Positions 19,514 through 28,446 of a stretch of DNA of 64,000 nucleotides are shown in pieces (the stretch's first letter is position 1; each line of letters begins with the position of its first letter). The DNA lies in the NCBI GenBank assembly GCA_011087645.1, contig JAALLF010000006.1:62001-126000 (forward strand), in the 5' to 3' direction. The notes below the pieces were generated by a model. It ran no database searches. It was not told the origin of the DNA and saw only the letters and a list, made by a program, of their open reading frames with translations. The position numbers and the translations under genes are program-made. This DNA is from Alphaproteobacteria bacterium. Its GTDB lineage: Bacteria; Pseudomonadota; Alphaproteobacteria; UBA6615.

Positions 19514-20527
19514 CTAACTCGGCAGAAACTTACGGGGGTCGACCGCCTGGCTGCCTTTGCGCACCTCGAAATGGAGCTGAGGGGCCTCGATACCGCCGGT
19601 TTTGCCGACCCGCGCGATAACTTGTCCGCGCGAGACCACATCGCCGCGTGTCACCAGTAATTTGTCGGCATGGGCGTAGGCGGTAATCAGCCCGTCCGAA
19701 TGTTTGATCAGCAACATATTGCCAAAGCCGCGAATTTGATTGCCAGCATAGGCGACGACACCGTTATCGGCGGCGCGTACCGGTGCGCCCATGGGCGCGG
19801 CGATATTCAAGCCGTCATTGTGCAGCGCCGATGCCTTGGCGCCGAACGACGACAGCACGCGACCCTCGACCGGCCAGATAAATCCGCCGGCATCGCGTTT
19901 GGGCATCGGTGGCGCGGGACGAAACACCGGCTTCGGTCGGGGCACACCCGACACTGACGTTGACGTGGAAGGCGACGGCGACCGCGTTGCCGACGACGAA
20001 GGTGCGCGCGCGCTTGCCGTTGGCGGCGCCGGTTGCGCCCTGGCGACCTGAGAGGGCGCGGCGAGCCCGGTGCCGAAGGGCAAAAGCAGGCGTTGGCCAA
20101 CATGGATCGTATAGGGCGAACGCAGCCGGTTGGCGCGCGCCAACGAGGCTGTGTCGACCCCATAGCGCCGGGAAATCGCATAGAGCGTATCACCGCGCCG
20201 CACGATATGCGCTTGCGCTGTGGGCAGCTGTAACCGTGTGCCCGCGGCCAGCAGATAAGGCGGCCGCAAACTATTGCGATCAATCAGGGCGCGGGTGGAA
20301 ATATTGTTGCGCTGGGCAATGCCATAGACCGTCTCGCCACGCTTCACCACATGGACACCCGGTTGGCTCGCCGGCGCTTGGCGTGCGCCATAGCTGCGAT
20401 CGGCTACCGGCGCCGGTCCGCTGAAAGCATCGCAGGCCGCCAGCGCGAACGCGCAAATCACCAGCCACGGGGCCGTCCGCAATCGCTGTCGAATGCTTTT
20501 ACCCCTATGACACACGGGCCAACTCAT
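19514..20527 (-). CDS. LysM/LytM lipoprotein, NlpD/DipM-like
   Basis: 337 residues. The N-terminal ICAFALAAC is a lipobox with acylated Cys near residue 32, so an envelope lipoprotein. Two LysM domains follow (about 58-101 HVVKRGETVYGIAQ; 107-150 HIVRRGDTLYAIS), then a Pro/Ser-rich linker and a C-terminal LytM/M23 domain (about 215-335). In that domain the usual H-x3-D and HxH metal sites are altered (HNDGLNIAAP; QLHFEV has one His), as in NlpD/EnvC, so it probably activates amidases rather than cutting peptidoglycan itself. It overlaps the pcm stop by 4 nt. Confidence 0.9.
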   Translation of the reverse strand: MSWPVCHRGKSIRQRLRTAPWLVICAFALAACDAFSGPAPVADRSYGARQAPASQPGVHVVKRGETVYGIAQRNNISTRALIDRNSLRPPYLLAAGTRLQLPTAQAHIVRRGDTLYAISRRYGVDTASLARANRLRSPYTIHVGQRLLLPFGTGLAAPSQVARAQPAPPTASARAPSSSATRSPSPSTSTSVSGVPRPKPVFRPAPPMPKRDAGGFIWPVEGRVLSSFGAKASALHNDGLNIAAPMGAPVRAADNGVVAYAGNQIRGFGNMLLIKHSDGLITAYAHADKLLVTRGDVVSRGQVIARVGKTGGIEAPQLHFEVRKGSQAVDPRKFLPS

Positions 20528-21171
20528 GCGCTTTTGTTTTCGACCAACCCCGGAAGCAATGGCACAAACCGTACCTCCATTAAATCTTCGGTGTCATATC
20601 CGTCATCAGTGCGGCGAAATTTTTGCAAAACTTGGGTACGATCACGGCCACCAACGGGCATAACCATAATCCCACCGACCGCGAGTTGGTCAAGCAGCGC
20701 TGCCGGCGGGGCATCGGAGGCGGCGGTGACGCTGATCCTGTCGAACGGCGCTTGTTCAGGCCAGCCCACCATGCCGTCACCGGCCCGCGTGGTGATATTA
20801 TGCAGATCGAGTTCGGCAAATTTTCGCTCGGCGTCGGCCAATAAGGGCCGATGGCGTTCGATTGTGTACACCCGCCGGCACAATTGCGCCAAGATCGCCG
20901 CGTGGTAACCGGAGCCGGTGCCCACCTCTAACAATTTCATGCGATTTCCGAGATCGAGTGCCTCGACCATCGCCGCGACAACCAGCGGCTGGCTGAGCGT
21001 TTGGCCATAGCCGATGGGCAAGGCAGTATTTTCATAGGCCTGGTCGCGGAACGTCTCGGGGACGAACAACTCACGCGGCACCCGTTCGATCGCGGACAAT
21101 ACGGCAGTGTTGGTAATGCCGGCGCTACGCAGAGACAAAATCAGGCGCGCCTTATTGGCGGGGGTGGTCAT
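20524..21171 (-). CDS. pcm: Protein-L-isoaspartate O-methyltransferase
   Basis: 215 residues, family-typical. SAM-binding motif LLEVGTGSGYHAAILAQL (about 75-92), preceded by the PIMT block VPRELFVPETFRDQAYENTALPIGYGQTLSQPLVVAAMVEAL, and VTAASDAPPAALLDQLAVGG later. It repairs isoaspartyl residues in damaged proteins. Start ATG overlaps the surE stop by one base (TGATG), and the stop overlaps the LysM gene by 4 nt, so surE-pcm-LysM are translationally coupled. A second, divergent PIMT-like gene is at 47632-48294. Confidence 0.96.
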   Translation of the reverse strand: MTTPANKARLILSLRSAGITNTAVLSAIERVPRELFVPETFRDQAYENTALPIGYGQTLSQPLVVAAMVEALDLGNRMKLLEVGTGSGYHAAILAQLCRRVYTIERHRPLLADAERKFAELDLHNITTRAGDGMVGWPEQAPFDRISVTAASDAPPAALLDQLAVGGIMVMPVGGRDRTQVLQKFRRTDDGYDTEDLMEVRFVPLLPGLVENKSA

Positions 21172-21965
21172 CAGCCGGTCGCCCCCAAGGCCTGCCCCAA
21201 GGACTTCATGGCGCGGCGGTTGGTGAAATCAAGATCGATCGGAGTGACCGATATTTTGCCCTCCTCGACCGCCGCCAAGTCTGTGCCTTTGCGGCCCGGC
21301 GACTGGGTCGGCAGGGCGCCGATCCAGTAGTAGCGCCCGCCCTTGGGATGGCGTTGCTCGACCAGGGAATCGCCCATCGTGCGCTGGCCCATACGGGTGA
21401 CTTCCACACCGCTGACCTCCGCCGCACGAACGTTGGGCACATTTACATTGATAAAGGTGCGCTCCGGCCACCCGGCCCGCAGCAGCTTGCGAATAAGCGC
21501 TGGCAAATGGGTCTCGGCGGTCGGCCAATGAACATGCCGTTCGCGGGGATTGATCTGTTGGCTAAAGGCAATCGCCGGAATTCCCAACAGCGTCGCTTCC
21601 ATGGCGGCGGCGCAGGTGCCCGAATAGGTAATGAACTCACCCATATTGCTGCCCCGGTTAACCCCCGACAGCACCAGATCCGGTTTGTGGTCTTTCAACA
21701 GCTGGTGGATCCCCATCAGCACGCTGTCGGTCGGCGTGCCCTCGACGCCGTAACGCCGGGTCGCAATACGGCGCAGCCAGAGGGGCGTGCGCAGGGACAA
21801 GGAATGCCCAGCGCCGCTTTGCTCGTCCATCGGCGCGCAGACCCATACATCGTCTGAGATCGCCTTGGCGATGCGCTCCATCACCTTGATGCCGGGCGCA
21901 CGGACGCCGTCATCGTTGGAGATTAAGATTCGAAGGCCGCTAAGACGGCGCGGAAACTTATGCAT
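21171..21965 (-). CDS. surE: 5'/3'-nucleotidase SurE
   Basis: 264 residues with the SurE N-terminal metal-binding motif [20 protein letters not shown] (about 13-32), the block [15 protein letters not shown], and [36 protein letters not shown]. It is a divalent-metal phosphatase acting on nucleoside monophosphates, and is commonly paired with pcm. The start overlaps the serS stop by 8 nt. An in-frame Met is the first residue ([20 protein letters not shown]), giving a slightly longer N-terminus than E. coli SurE. Confidence 0.96.
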   Translation of the reverse strand: MHKFPRRLSGLRILISNDDGVRAPGIKVMERIAKAISDDVWVCAPMDEQSGAGHSLSLRTPLWLRRIATRRYGVEGTPTDSVLMGIHQLLKDHKPDLVLSGVNRGSNMGEFITYSGTCAAAMEATLLGIPAIAFSQQINPRERHVHWPTAETHLPALIRKLLRAGWPERTFINVNVPNVRAAEVSGVEVTRMGQRTMGDSLVEQRHPKGGRYYWIGALPTQSPGRKGTDLAAVEEGKISVTPIDLDFTNRRAMKSLGQALGATG

Positions 21966-23244
21966 CGGCGGCGATCACCTCCACGCCGCCCATATAGGGG
22001 CGCAGCGCCTCGGGCACCTCAATTGAGCCGTCCTCGCGCTGGTAGTTCTCGATCACAGCGATCAGCGTTCGCCCAACCGCGAGGCCCGACCCATTCAGCG
22101 TATGGACATGGACGGCGCCTTTGGATTCGCCCGTCGGCCGGAACCGCGCCTTCATCCGCCGTGCTTGAAAATCGCGGGTATTCGAGCAGCTTGAGATCTC
22201 CCGATAGGTTTTTTGGCCCGGCAGCCAGACCTCGATATCGTGGGTTTTCGTCGCGGCAAACCCGGTATCGCCACTGCACAAGACCACTACGCGGTAGGCT
22301 AACCCAAGGCGCTGCAATACTGCCTCGGCGCAGCCGGTCATGCGCTCCAACTCTTCTTCCGAGTGATCAGGATGGACAACCGAAACCATTTCGACCTTGT
22401 AGAACTGGTGATGTCGGAGCATGCCGCGTGTGTCCTTGCCGGCGGCGCCTGCCTCGGAGCGGAAACATGGGGTATGCGCGGTCATGCGGATCGGCAGCTC
22501 GACCTCATCGAGAATGCTGTCGGCGACCAGATTGGTCAGCGGCACTTCGGCGGTGGGGATCAGCCAATGGTCCTCGGTGGTGCGGAACAGATCATCGGCG
22601 AATTTCGGCAGCTGCCCGGTGCCGTACAGCGCGTCATCGCGCACTAACAGGGGCGGGCTGACTTCCATGTAGTTGAACTCGTTTGTTTGCAGATCGAGCA
22701 TGAACTGTGCAATCGCCCGCTCCATGCGCGCGAGTGCCCCTTTAAGCACCACGAAGCGCGAACCGCTCAATTTGCTCGCGGTCTCGAAGTCCATCAGCCC
22801 CAGCGCCTCGCCGATCTCGAAATGCTCGCGCGGCTCGAAGTCGAATTCCGGCGGCGTCCCGACACGGCGCAGCTCCATATTGTCGTCTTCGGCGGTGCCA
22901 TCGGGGATGGCGGGATCGAGGATATTGGGCAATCCTTCGAGCAAGTCCTGCATTTCCGTGCTGAGGTCGCGCTCAGCCTGCTCGGCCTCTTGCAAACCGG
23001 CCTTCAGGTCGGTGACCTCCTGCTTCAGGGCTTCGGCCTCATTGTCGCGCCCTTCGCCCATAGCTTGGCCGATTTCCTTCGACGCCGCGTTACGGCGGTT
23101 CTGCATTTCCTGCAAGCGGGTCTGTACGCCACGGCGGTCGCTGTCGAGTTTCAGGATAGCCGCCGACACGGGCGCCGCGCCGCGCCGTTCCAGGCTGCGG
23201 TCAAGGGCTTCGGGATTTTCACGAATCCATTTGAGATCGAACAT
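21958..23244 (-). CDS. serS: Seryl-tRNA synthetase
   Basis: 428 residues. N-terminal coiled-coil arm (about 30-105, with [20 protein letters not shown]) that grips the tRNA-Ser, and a class II catalytic core: motif 2 [27 protein letters not shown] and motif 3 near the end ([20 protein letters not shown]). It starts [15 protein letters not shown], a canonical start. It is first in the serS-surE-pcm-LysM run, 84 nt downstream of tatC. Confidence 0.98.
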   Translation of the reverse strand: MFDLKWIRENPEALDRSLERRGAAPVSAAILKLDSDRRGVQTRLQEMQNRRNAASKEIGQAMGEGRDNEAEALKQEVTDLKAGLQEAEQAERDLSTEMQDLLEGLPNILDPAIPDGTAEDDNMELRRVGTPPEFDFEPREHFEIGEALGLMDFETASKLSGSRFVVLKGALARMERAIAQFMLDLQTNEFNYMEVSPPLLVRDDALYGTGQLPKFADDLFRTTEDHWLIPTAEVPLTNLVADSILDEVELPIRMTAHTPCFRSEAGAAGKDTRGMLRHHQFYKVEMVSVVHPDHSEEELERMTGCAEAVLQRLGLAYRVVVLCSGDTGFAATKTHDIEVWLPGQKTYREISSCSNTRDFQARRMKARFRPTGESKGAVHVHTLNGSGLAVGRTLIAVIENYQREDGSIEVPEALRPYMGGVEVIAADA

Positions 23245-23328
23245 TGTGCTTGGCGTTCCGTTGGTTCGGCGCCCTTATATGGCGAGGCGCGAATCGCGTC
23301 CAGCGGTCGTCACTTTTGAAAGCGCGAA

Positions 23329-24138
23329 TTACGCCTCGGCGGCGTCCTCGTTATCGCGTCTCCGCACCATGTAGGCGGCCACGAGGATCGACGTTTCGTA
23401 GAGCAAGATAATGGGCAGCGCCAAGGCCAGTTGGCTGATCGGATCGGGCGGCGTGAGAATGGCCGCGGCGACGAAGGCCACAACGATGGCGTAACGGCGC
23501 TTTTTCCGCAGCCCGGCTGGCGAGGTGATACCGACCTTGACCAGAATTAACAATATGACCGGCAATTCGAAGCTTAAGCCGAAGGCGAAGATCAGCCGCA
23601 TCACCAGCGATAGATACTCGTTGACCTTGGGCACCAGCGCAATGGCAAGTCCGCCATCATTCGCCAATTGCTCGAAGCTGGCGAAAAACTGCCAGGCCAC
23701 GGGTAGTAAAATGTAATAGACGAACACACCCCCGGCAAAAAACAGGAAGGGCGTGGCGATCAGAAATGGCAGAAACGCCATCTTCTCCTTCTTGAACAGG
23801 CCCGGCGCCACAAACATCCATATCTGCGAGGCGAGTACGGGAAACGACAGGAAGGCGGCGGCGAAGAAGGCCACTTTAATCTCTGTGAAGAATTTCTCCG
23901 TCAGCGCAGTGTAGATGAGTTGGCGGTTTTCCTGACCTTCCCAGACCTGAGCCAACGGCTCGACCAGAAAATTGAAAAACGTGCCGGCGAAGTAAAAGCA
24001 GGCGAAAAACAGCACGACAAACGCCACCACTGACCACAGCAACCGCCGGCGCAACTCCGTCAGATGCTCGACTAGGGGCATGCGGCTCTTTTCGATCTCC
24101 TCTTCGCCGACCCTTTCGTCGCTGGTGTCGTCGACCAT
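23329..24138 (-). CDS. tatC: Sec-independent translocase protein TatC
   Basis: 269 residues with six membrane helices. N-terminal MPLVEHLTELRRRLLWS is the TatC signature that binds the twin-arginine signal; further motifs are FFTEIKVAFFAAAFLSFPVLASQIWMF and FGLSFELPVILLILVKVGI, and ILTPPDPISQLALALP. It receives folded proteins with twin-arginine signal peptides. tatC begins at the tatB stop with a 1-nt overlap. The C-terminus is charged (RRRDNEDAAEA). Confidence 0.98.
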   Translation of the reverse strand: MVDDTSDERVGEEEIEKSRMPLVEHLTELRRRLLWSVVAFVVLFFACFYFAGTFFNFLVEPLAQVWEGQENRQLIYTALTEKFFTEIKVAFFAAAFLSFPVLASQIWMFVAPGLFKKEKMAFLPFLIATPFLFFAGGVFVYYILLPVAWQFFASFEQLANDGGLAIALVPKVNEYLSLVMRLIFAFGLSFELPVILLILVKVGITSPAGLRKKRRYAIVVAFVAAAILTPPDPISQLALALPIILLYETSILVAAYMVRRRDNEDAAEA

Positions 24139-24656
24139 CAGCTTGCGCCGGTGGCGGGGGCCGCCGGACGCGGTGCCGGGGCGTCTTCGTTGGCAGCGGT
24201 CGACACTTGGTCTTCGGGCGGATCGTCAACCGGACTGCCGGTCGACCCCTCGGCCGGTTCGCTTACTGGATCATCGGCATCGCTCACTACGACCGCATCG
24301 GGGTCGTTTTCCAGCATTTGCGACTGAACCGTCGGGTCTAAGATCGAGTTGCCCGATATTGGGTTTCCGTACTCGTCAAGTTCGTCGTCAAACTCTCCGC
24401 CATCGATTTCAGCAAGATTGTCCAGCGCCGCCTTGGGATCGTAGGAGACCACATCGTCGATACTGTCCTTGATGTCGTCAACGCCAGCCTCACGCGCAAT
24501 GTCATCGAGGCCGCTTTGAAAGTCGGCCGCCATGCCGCGGACTTTGCGCAGGATCGTCGTTACGGTGCGGATTGCGGCCGGAAGATCTTTAGGACCGATG
24601 ACGACTAACGCCACCACCATGATCAGCATCAATTCCGGCCAGCCGATGTCGAGCAT
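24138..24656 (-). CDS. tatB: Sec-independent translocase protein TatB
   Basis: 172 residues: one N-terminal helix with the TatB pattern (MLDIGWPELMLIMVVALVVIGPKDLPAAIR), an amphipathic helix, then a long acidic and Pro/Ser-rich tail (about 75-172), likely disordered. TatB with TatC forms the receptor for twin-arginine substrates. The Glu in the membrane segment (GWPEL) separates it from TatA. It is 67 nt downstream of tatA. Confidence 0.95.
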   Translation of the reverse strand: MLDIGWPELMLIMVVALVVIGPKDLPAAIRTVTTILRKVRGMAADFQSGLDDIAREAGVDDIKDSIDDVVSYDPKAALDNLAEIDGGEFDDELDEYGNPISGNSILDPTVQSQMLENDPDAVVVSDADDPVSEPAEGSTGSPVDDPPEDQVSTAANEDAPAPRPAAPATGAS

Positions 24657-24723
24657 GGTTATTCGGCCTAATTAAAGGTTGGTTACGGCGCCCGCCGGCC
24701 AAACCGGCGGCAGCAAGCCACGA

Positions 24724-24945
24724 TCAGCTTTTGGCCGTCGACTGCTCGTCCTGTGCGGCGACGCTTTCGGTTTCAATTTTCTTGGCTTCAGCAGGTTCTT
24801 CTTCCTGCTCCTTCATGTTCGACTTGAAGGATTTAATGCCTTTCGCGACGTCACCCATGAGCGAAGGTATTTTGCCCCTGCCGCCAAATAAAACCAGCAC
24901 GACAACCAAAACGATGAGCCAATGCCATATTGAAAATGTACCCAT
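24724..24945 (-). CDS. tatA: Sec-independent translocase protein TatA
   Basis: 73 residues: short N-terminal helix ([41 protein letters not shown]) with the FGxGKIP hinge and amphipathic helix, then a charged tail. TatA forms the pore-like assembly of the twin-arginine pathway. First gene of the tatABC run; its upstream region (24946-25080) is shared with the 3' end of the ABC ATPase gene and should hold its promoter. Confidence 0.96.
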   Translation of the reverse strand: MGTFSIWHWLIVLVVVLVLFGGRGKIPSLMGDVAKGIKSFKSNMKEQEEEPAEAKKIETESVAAQDEQSTAKS

Positions 24946-25059
24946 TGCTCAGATACTCCAATGTCAGTTGGGCCGAAATAAGGCCCGTTTGCGCGGACTA
25001 TCGCAGAAAGGCGGTTCCACCGCAACGCCGGTCAGGGCGCGACCGAGGGCCGCAAACGC

Positions 25060-25077
25060 AAAACTACGTATAGTTTT
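25060..25077 (-). terminator. Small perfect hairpin after the ABC ATPase gene
   Basis: AAAACTA-CGTA-TAGTTTT, a 7-bp AT-rich stem just after the stop of the ABC gene. A weak T-run follows on the minus strand. It may separate that transcript from tatA. Confidence 0.4.
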
Positions 25078-25080
25078 CAG

Positions 25081-26133
25081 CTATTTAGGGGTGCCGGGTG
25101 CGAATATAAAGGCCTGATCGCCGCTCCGGCGTACAAATACGCGTGTTCCCGCGGCGGGCAGCTGCCGGCCGGCGACCCGAATTCGCACCGCAATCGCCTC
25201 TCCATCGCCAATTGTCACGTCGATGAGGCTGGTTCGGCCCAGAAAACGGGCGTTTTTAACGGTCGCCACCGTGCCCTCAGTATCGCTAAGCACCACGGCT
25301 TCAGGTCGCATCAGAACCTCAACCTCGGTGCCATCGGCAAAACCATTGGTATCGACCCTGCCCAGGGGCGTCTCGACACCGGCCATCGATACCAGGCCGC
25401 GAAAGCGGTTAACGTCGCCAAAAAAGGCGGCGACGAAGGCGTCGGTCGGCTGCAAATAGATATCGTCGGGCGGACCAATCTGACGGAGACTGCCTTCGCG
25501 CATCACCGCGATCCGGTCGGCGATATACATCGCCTCTTCGGAATCGTGGGTCACCATCAATGTGGCAACGCCGGTCTCGCGCAATATCGCCGCTGCGCCA
25601 TCGCGCACTTGGTGGCGCAACTCGGCGTCCAAGCCCGAAAACGGCTCATCAAGCAGCACCACCCGGGGGCGAGGCGCAATCGCCCGCGCCAGGGCAACCC
25701 GCTGCTGCTGCCCGCCGCTGAGTTCATGGGGAAAGGTATCGGCCCAGCGCTGCAATCCGGTGCGCTCGAGCGCCAGTTCGGTGCGCTCACGTTTTTCGGC
25801 CGAAGTCACATCGCGCAGACCAAATGCAATATTGTCGCGCACCGACAAATGGGGAAACAGGGCATAGTCCTGGAACACGAGACCCACATTGCGCTGCTCC
25901 GGCGGCACGGTCAGTGAGCCATCGGCCATAATCTCGGACCCGATCGATACCCGCCCCTGCTGCAGGGGTTCGAGGCCGGCGGCAATCCGCAGCAAAGTCG
26001 ATTTGCCACACCCGGAGGGGCCCACCAAACAGACGATTTCGCCAGGTTCCACGGACAGCGTGACATCGTCGACGGCAAGCAGGTTACCGAAACGATGGCT
26101 GACACTTTCAAGATTAAGGCTCTGATTTTTCAA
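25081..26133 (-). CDS. ABC transporter ATP-binding protein (Fe3+/polyamine importer type) without visible partners
   Basis: 350 residues. Walker A GPSGCGKST (about 39-47), Q-loop VFQDYALFPHLSVRDNIAFGL, signature LSGGQQQRVALARA, Walker B RVVLLDEPFSGLD, then a C-terminal TOBE-type beta domain (about 240-345, DGTEVEVLMRPEAVVL). This is the CUT1/FbpC/PotA-type import ATPase. No permease or binding-protein gene lies beside it; it sits inside the otherwise conserved scpB-tatA interval. It may energise permeases encoded elsewhere. Substrate cannot be told from sequence. Confidence 0.9.
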   Translation of the reverse strand: MKNQSLNLESVSHRFGNLLAVDDVTLSVEPGEIVCLVGPSGCGKSTLLRIAAGLEPLQQGRVSIGSEIMADGSLTVPPEQRNVGLVFQDYALFPHLSVRDNIAFGLRDVTSAEKRERTELALERTGLQRWADTFPHELSGGQQQRVALARAIAPRPRVVLLDEPFSGLDAELRHQVRDGAAAILRETGVATLMVTHDSEEAMYIADRIAVMREGSLRQIGPPDDIYLQPTDAFVAAFFGDVNRFRGLVSMAGVETPLGRVDTNGFADGTEVEVLMRPEAVVLSDTEGTVATVKNARFLGRTSLIDVTIGDGEAIAVRIRVAGRQLPAAGTRVFVRRSGDQAFIFAPGTPK

Positions 26134-26229
26134 GGCCGTTCGCCGTTAGGAGCGGCCCGAGCCGCGTTGGAGCGAAAGCTAGGCCAAACCGCTAGCGGCG
26201 GCAACATGCCGCCTCATTTCAGCGCCAAA

Positions 26230-26904
26230 CTAAGCCGCGGTATCGCCTTCAGGCTGCAGAGGCTCGACATCTGTTTCGGCCTCTTCCGCTGCCGCTTCGA
26301 TCGATTCAAACGGCAGCTCTTCCTGCGGCGCGCGCGACGCGTAAACGTCGATCGCCGGACGCGTGTCGAGCAAGCCCGCGGCTTTGAGTTCCTTGACGCC
26401 GGGCAGATCCTGCAGGCTCTCAAGCCCGAAATGGGATAAAAACGCCTCGCTGGTCAGCCAGGTTGTCGGACGACCGGGAGTATTCCGGCGGCGGCCCGGT
26501 TTGATCCACCCCGCTTCGAGCAAAACATCAAGCGTGCCCCGATTGACAGCGACGCCCCGTATGGCCTCGACCTCGGCGCGGGTCAGCGGCTGATGATAGG
26601 CGATGATCGCCAGGGTTTCCTGCGCTGCCCGCGACAGGCGCCGTTCGGCAACACGCTCTATTTTCAAACTGTCGACCAAATCCGGCGCGGTGCGCAGCGC
26701 CCACTTGCCGCCGACTTTGACAATATTCACACCGCGCGCTGAATAGGCCTTGGTGAGATCGACCAGCAAACTTGGGATATCGGCACCCGACGGCAGTCGG
26801 GCCGCGATAGAGGCTTCGTCGAGCGGTTCGACAGCGGCGAATAACACCGCTTCCAGAATGCGCAGATGCTCGGCGATGTTGGCATCCGCCGTCTCAGGAA
26901 TCAT
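26230..26904 (-). CDS. scpB: Segregation and condensation protein B
   Basis: 224 residues from ATG 26904, overlapping the scpA stop by 11 nt. Winged-helix dimer features: LRILEAVLFAAVEPLDEASIAARLP, then ETLAIIAYHQPLTRAEVEAIRGVAVNRGTLDVLLEAGWI, the strongest ScpB block. The partner of SMC-ScpA in chromosome condensation. The open frame runs back to 27093 inside scpA, without support. The C-terminus is acidic (ESIEAAAEEAETDVEPLQPEGDTAA). Confidence 0.95.
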   Translation of the reverse strand: MIPETADANIAEHLRILEAVLFAAVEPLDEASIAARLPSGADIPSLLVDLTKAYSARGVNIVKVGGKWALRTAPDLVDSLKIERVAERRLSRAAQETLAIIAYHQPLTRAEVEAIRGVAVNRGTLDVLLEAGWIKPGRRRNTPGRPTTWLTSEAFLSHFGLESLQDLPGVKELKAAGLLDTRPAIDVYASRAPQEELPFESIEAAAEEAETDVEPLQPEGDTAA

Positions 26905-27760
26905 CGTCACTTGCCACCTCTCTGATATCTGATGCCGGGACGCTAGTCGGCACGGCGGGTTGCGCTTCGCTGCGGCTGCGGAAGAAAATTGGGCCAAAGA
27001 GTTGGTCTTGGCGGATTTCGGCCTGACCGCTGCGCACCAGTTCCAAGCTGGCGGCAAAGGTCGCGGCCACCGCCGAGCGGCGCACCAAATCATCCTCCAG
27101 ACCTTCGGGCAGAAAACCCGACAGCGCCGACCAGTCAGGCACCCGGCCCAAAAGGTTGGTCAGACGGCCCAGCGCGTCGTCCATCGAAAACAGTTCCATT
27201 TGTTCGATGCGCAGGGGCGCCGGTTTGCGGCGGCGCTGGGTCGAGCCATAGGCCTGTAATATCTCGAACAGAGTGGCGTCGTATAGCGAGCGCGTCGTCA
27301 CCCGAATGCCTTCTGGCGCACCGCGGGCGAAAACATCGCGCCCCAACAGCGGCCGCGCGAACAGGTTTTCAGCCGCCGTGCGCATCGCCTCGAGGCGCTG
27401 TAATTGATAACTCAGGGCCGCCGCCAGCTCGGCGCCGGTTGGTTCTTCATCGTCTTCGGTCGACGGCAGCAGCAATCGCGATTTGAGATAGGCCAACCAA
27501 GCCGCCATCACCAAATAATCGGCGGCGATCTCGAGGCGCAATTTGCGCGCCTCCTCGATGAACGTTAGATACTGCTCGGCGAGGCCCAGGATCGAAATTT
27601 TCGTAAGGTCGACCTTCTGGTCGCGCGCCAGGGTCAGCAGCATATCGATCGGCCCCTCGAACCCATCGAGACGGACAATCAGTTCGGCGCCGCTCGGCGG
27701 CGCCTCCGCTTGCGCGTAATCGGGTACTGGTTGTTCGAAACTGTCGACCACCGCACTCAT
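26894..27760 (-). CDS. scpA: Segregation and condensation protein A (kleisin)
   Basis: 288 residues. The N-terminal block ELIVRLDGFEGPIDMLLTLARDQKVDLTKISILGLAEQYLTFIEEA and DYLVMAAWLAYLKSRLLLP is the ScpA hallmark; a winged-helix tail sits at about 200-265. ScpA bridges the SMC heads and ScpB. Its start touches the stop of the M50 protease gene by 1 nt, forming the run nagZ-M50-scpA-scpB. Confidence 0.96.
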   Translation of the reverse strand: MSAVVDSFEQPVPDYAQAEAPPSGAELIVRLDGFEGPIDMLLTLARDQKVDLTKISILGLAEQYLTFIEEARKLRLEIAADYLVMAAWLAYLKSRLLLPSTEDDEEPTGAELAAALSYQLQRLEAMRTAAENLFARPLLGRDVFARGAPEGIRVTTRSLYDATLFEILQAYGSTQRRRKPAPLRIEQMELFSMDDALGRLTNLLGRVPDWSALSGFLPEGLEDDLVRRSAVAATFAASLELVRSGQAEIRQDQLFGPIFFRSRSEAQPAVPTSVPASDIREVASDDDS

Positions 27761-28443
27761 CAGATACCCATCACACTATAAATAATGCCGGTGACATAAT
27801 CCGCCGGCCCGCCAATGAGCCACACAAACGGATTAATCTGTAACCCGAGAGCCTCGCTCACCCGCGGCAGAATAAAGATGAGACCGATAAGAATAAACAT
27901 GCCGTAGCGCTCTATCTCGGCAAACGGCCGCGCCAGCCACGCCGGCAGCAGGCCGGTCAACACCCGGCCACCATCCAATGGTGGTAGAGGTAACATATTA
28001 AATATAGCCAGTAATATATTGATTTGTATTGATATAAAGAGCGCTAGGTTAATAGGATTCGTGTCGGATATGGGCAGTAATGCCAGCACAAAACCCGACA
28101 GCACGGCGAGGATTAAGTTAATCCCAGGACCGGCGGCCGCGACCAGTATCATGTCGCGCCGGGGCGACCCGAGTCGGCCGAAATGGACCGGAACCGGCTT
28201 GGCCCAACCAAACAGAAACCCGGTCCCGGAAAACACCAGCAAGGCCGGAATAAGGATGGTGCCGACGGGATCGATATGGCGGATTGGATTGAACGTGACC
28301 CGGCCCATTTTATAGGCGGTATCGTCGCCGAGTTTCCACGCGACCCAGCCATGGGCGGCCTCGTGCAAAGTTACCGCCAGCAGGATCGGTACCGCCCAAG
28401 CGATGACATTTGCTATTTGAAGATCCACCTTATCGGCCCTCAC
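27760..28443 (-). CDS. Site-2 protease family (M50) membrane metalloprotease
   Basis: 227 residues, four to five membrane helices. Zinc motif HEAAH in VTLHEAAHGWVAWKLGD (about residues 27-31) and the second-ligand block NMLPLPPLDGGRVLTGLLP (about 155-173, with the Asp ligand). This short M50 form without PDZ domain is common in bacteria, between nagZ and scpA; substrate unknown. The ATG is 3 nt after the nagZ stop. Confidence 0.92.
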   Translation of the reverse strand: MRADKVDLQIANVIAWAVPILLAVTLHEAAHGWVAWKLGDDTAYKMGRVTFNPIRHIDPVGTILIPALLVFSGTGFLFGWAKPVPVHFGRLGSPRRDMILVAAAGPGINLILAVLSGFVLALLPISDTNPINLALFISIQINILLAIFNMLPLPPLDGGRVLTGLLPAWLARPFAEIERYGMFILIGLIFILPRVSEALGLQINPFVWLIGGPADYVTGIIYSVMGI

Positions 28444-28446
28444 CCA

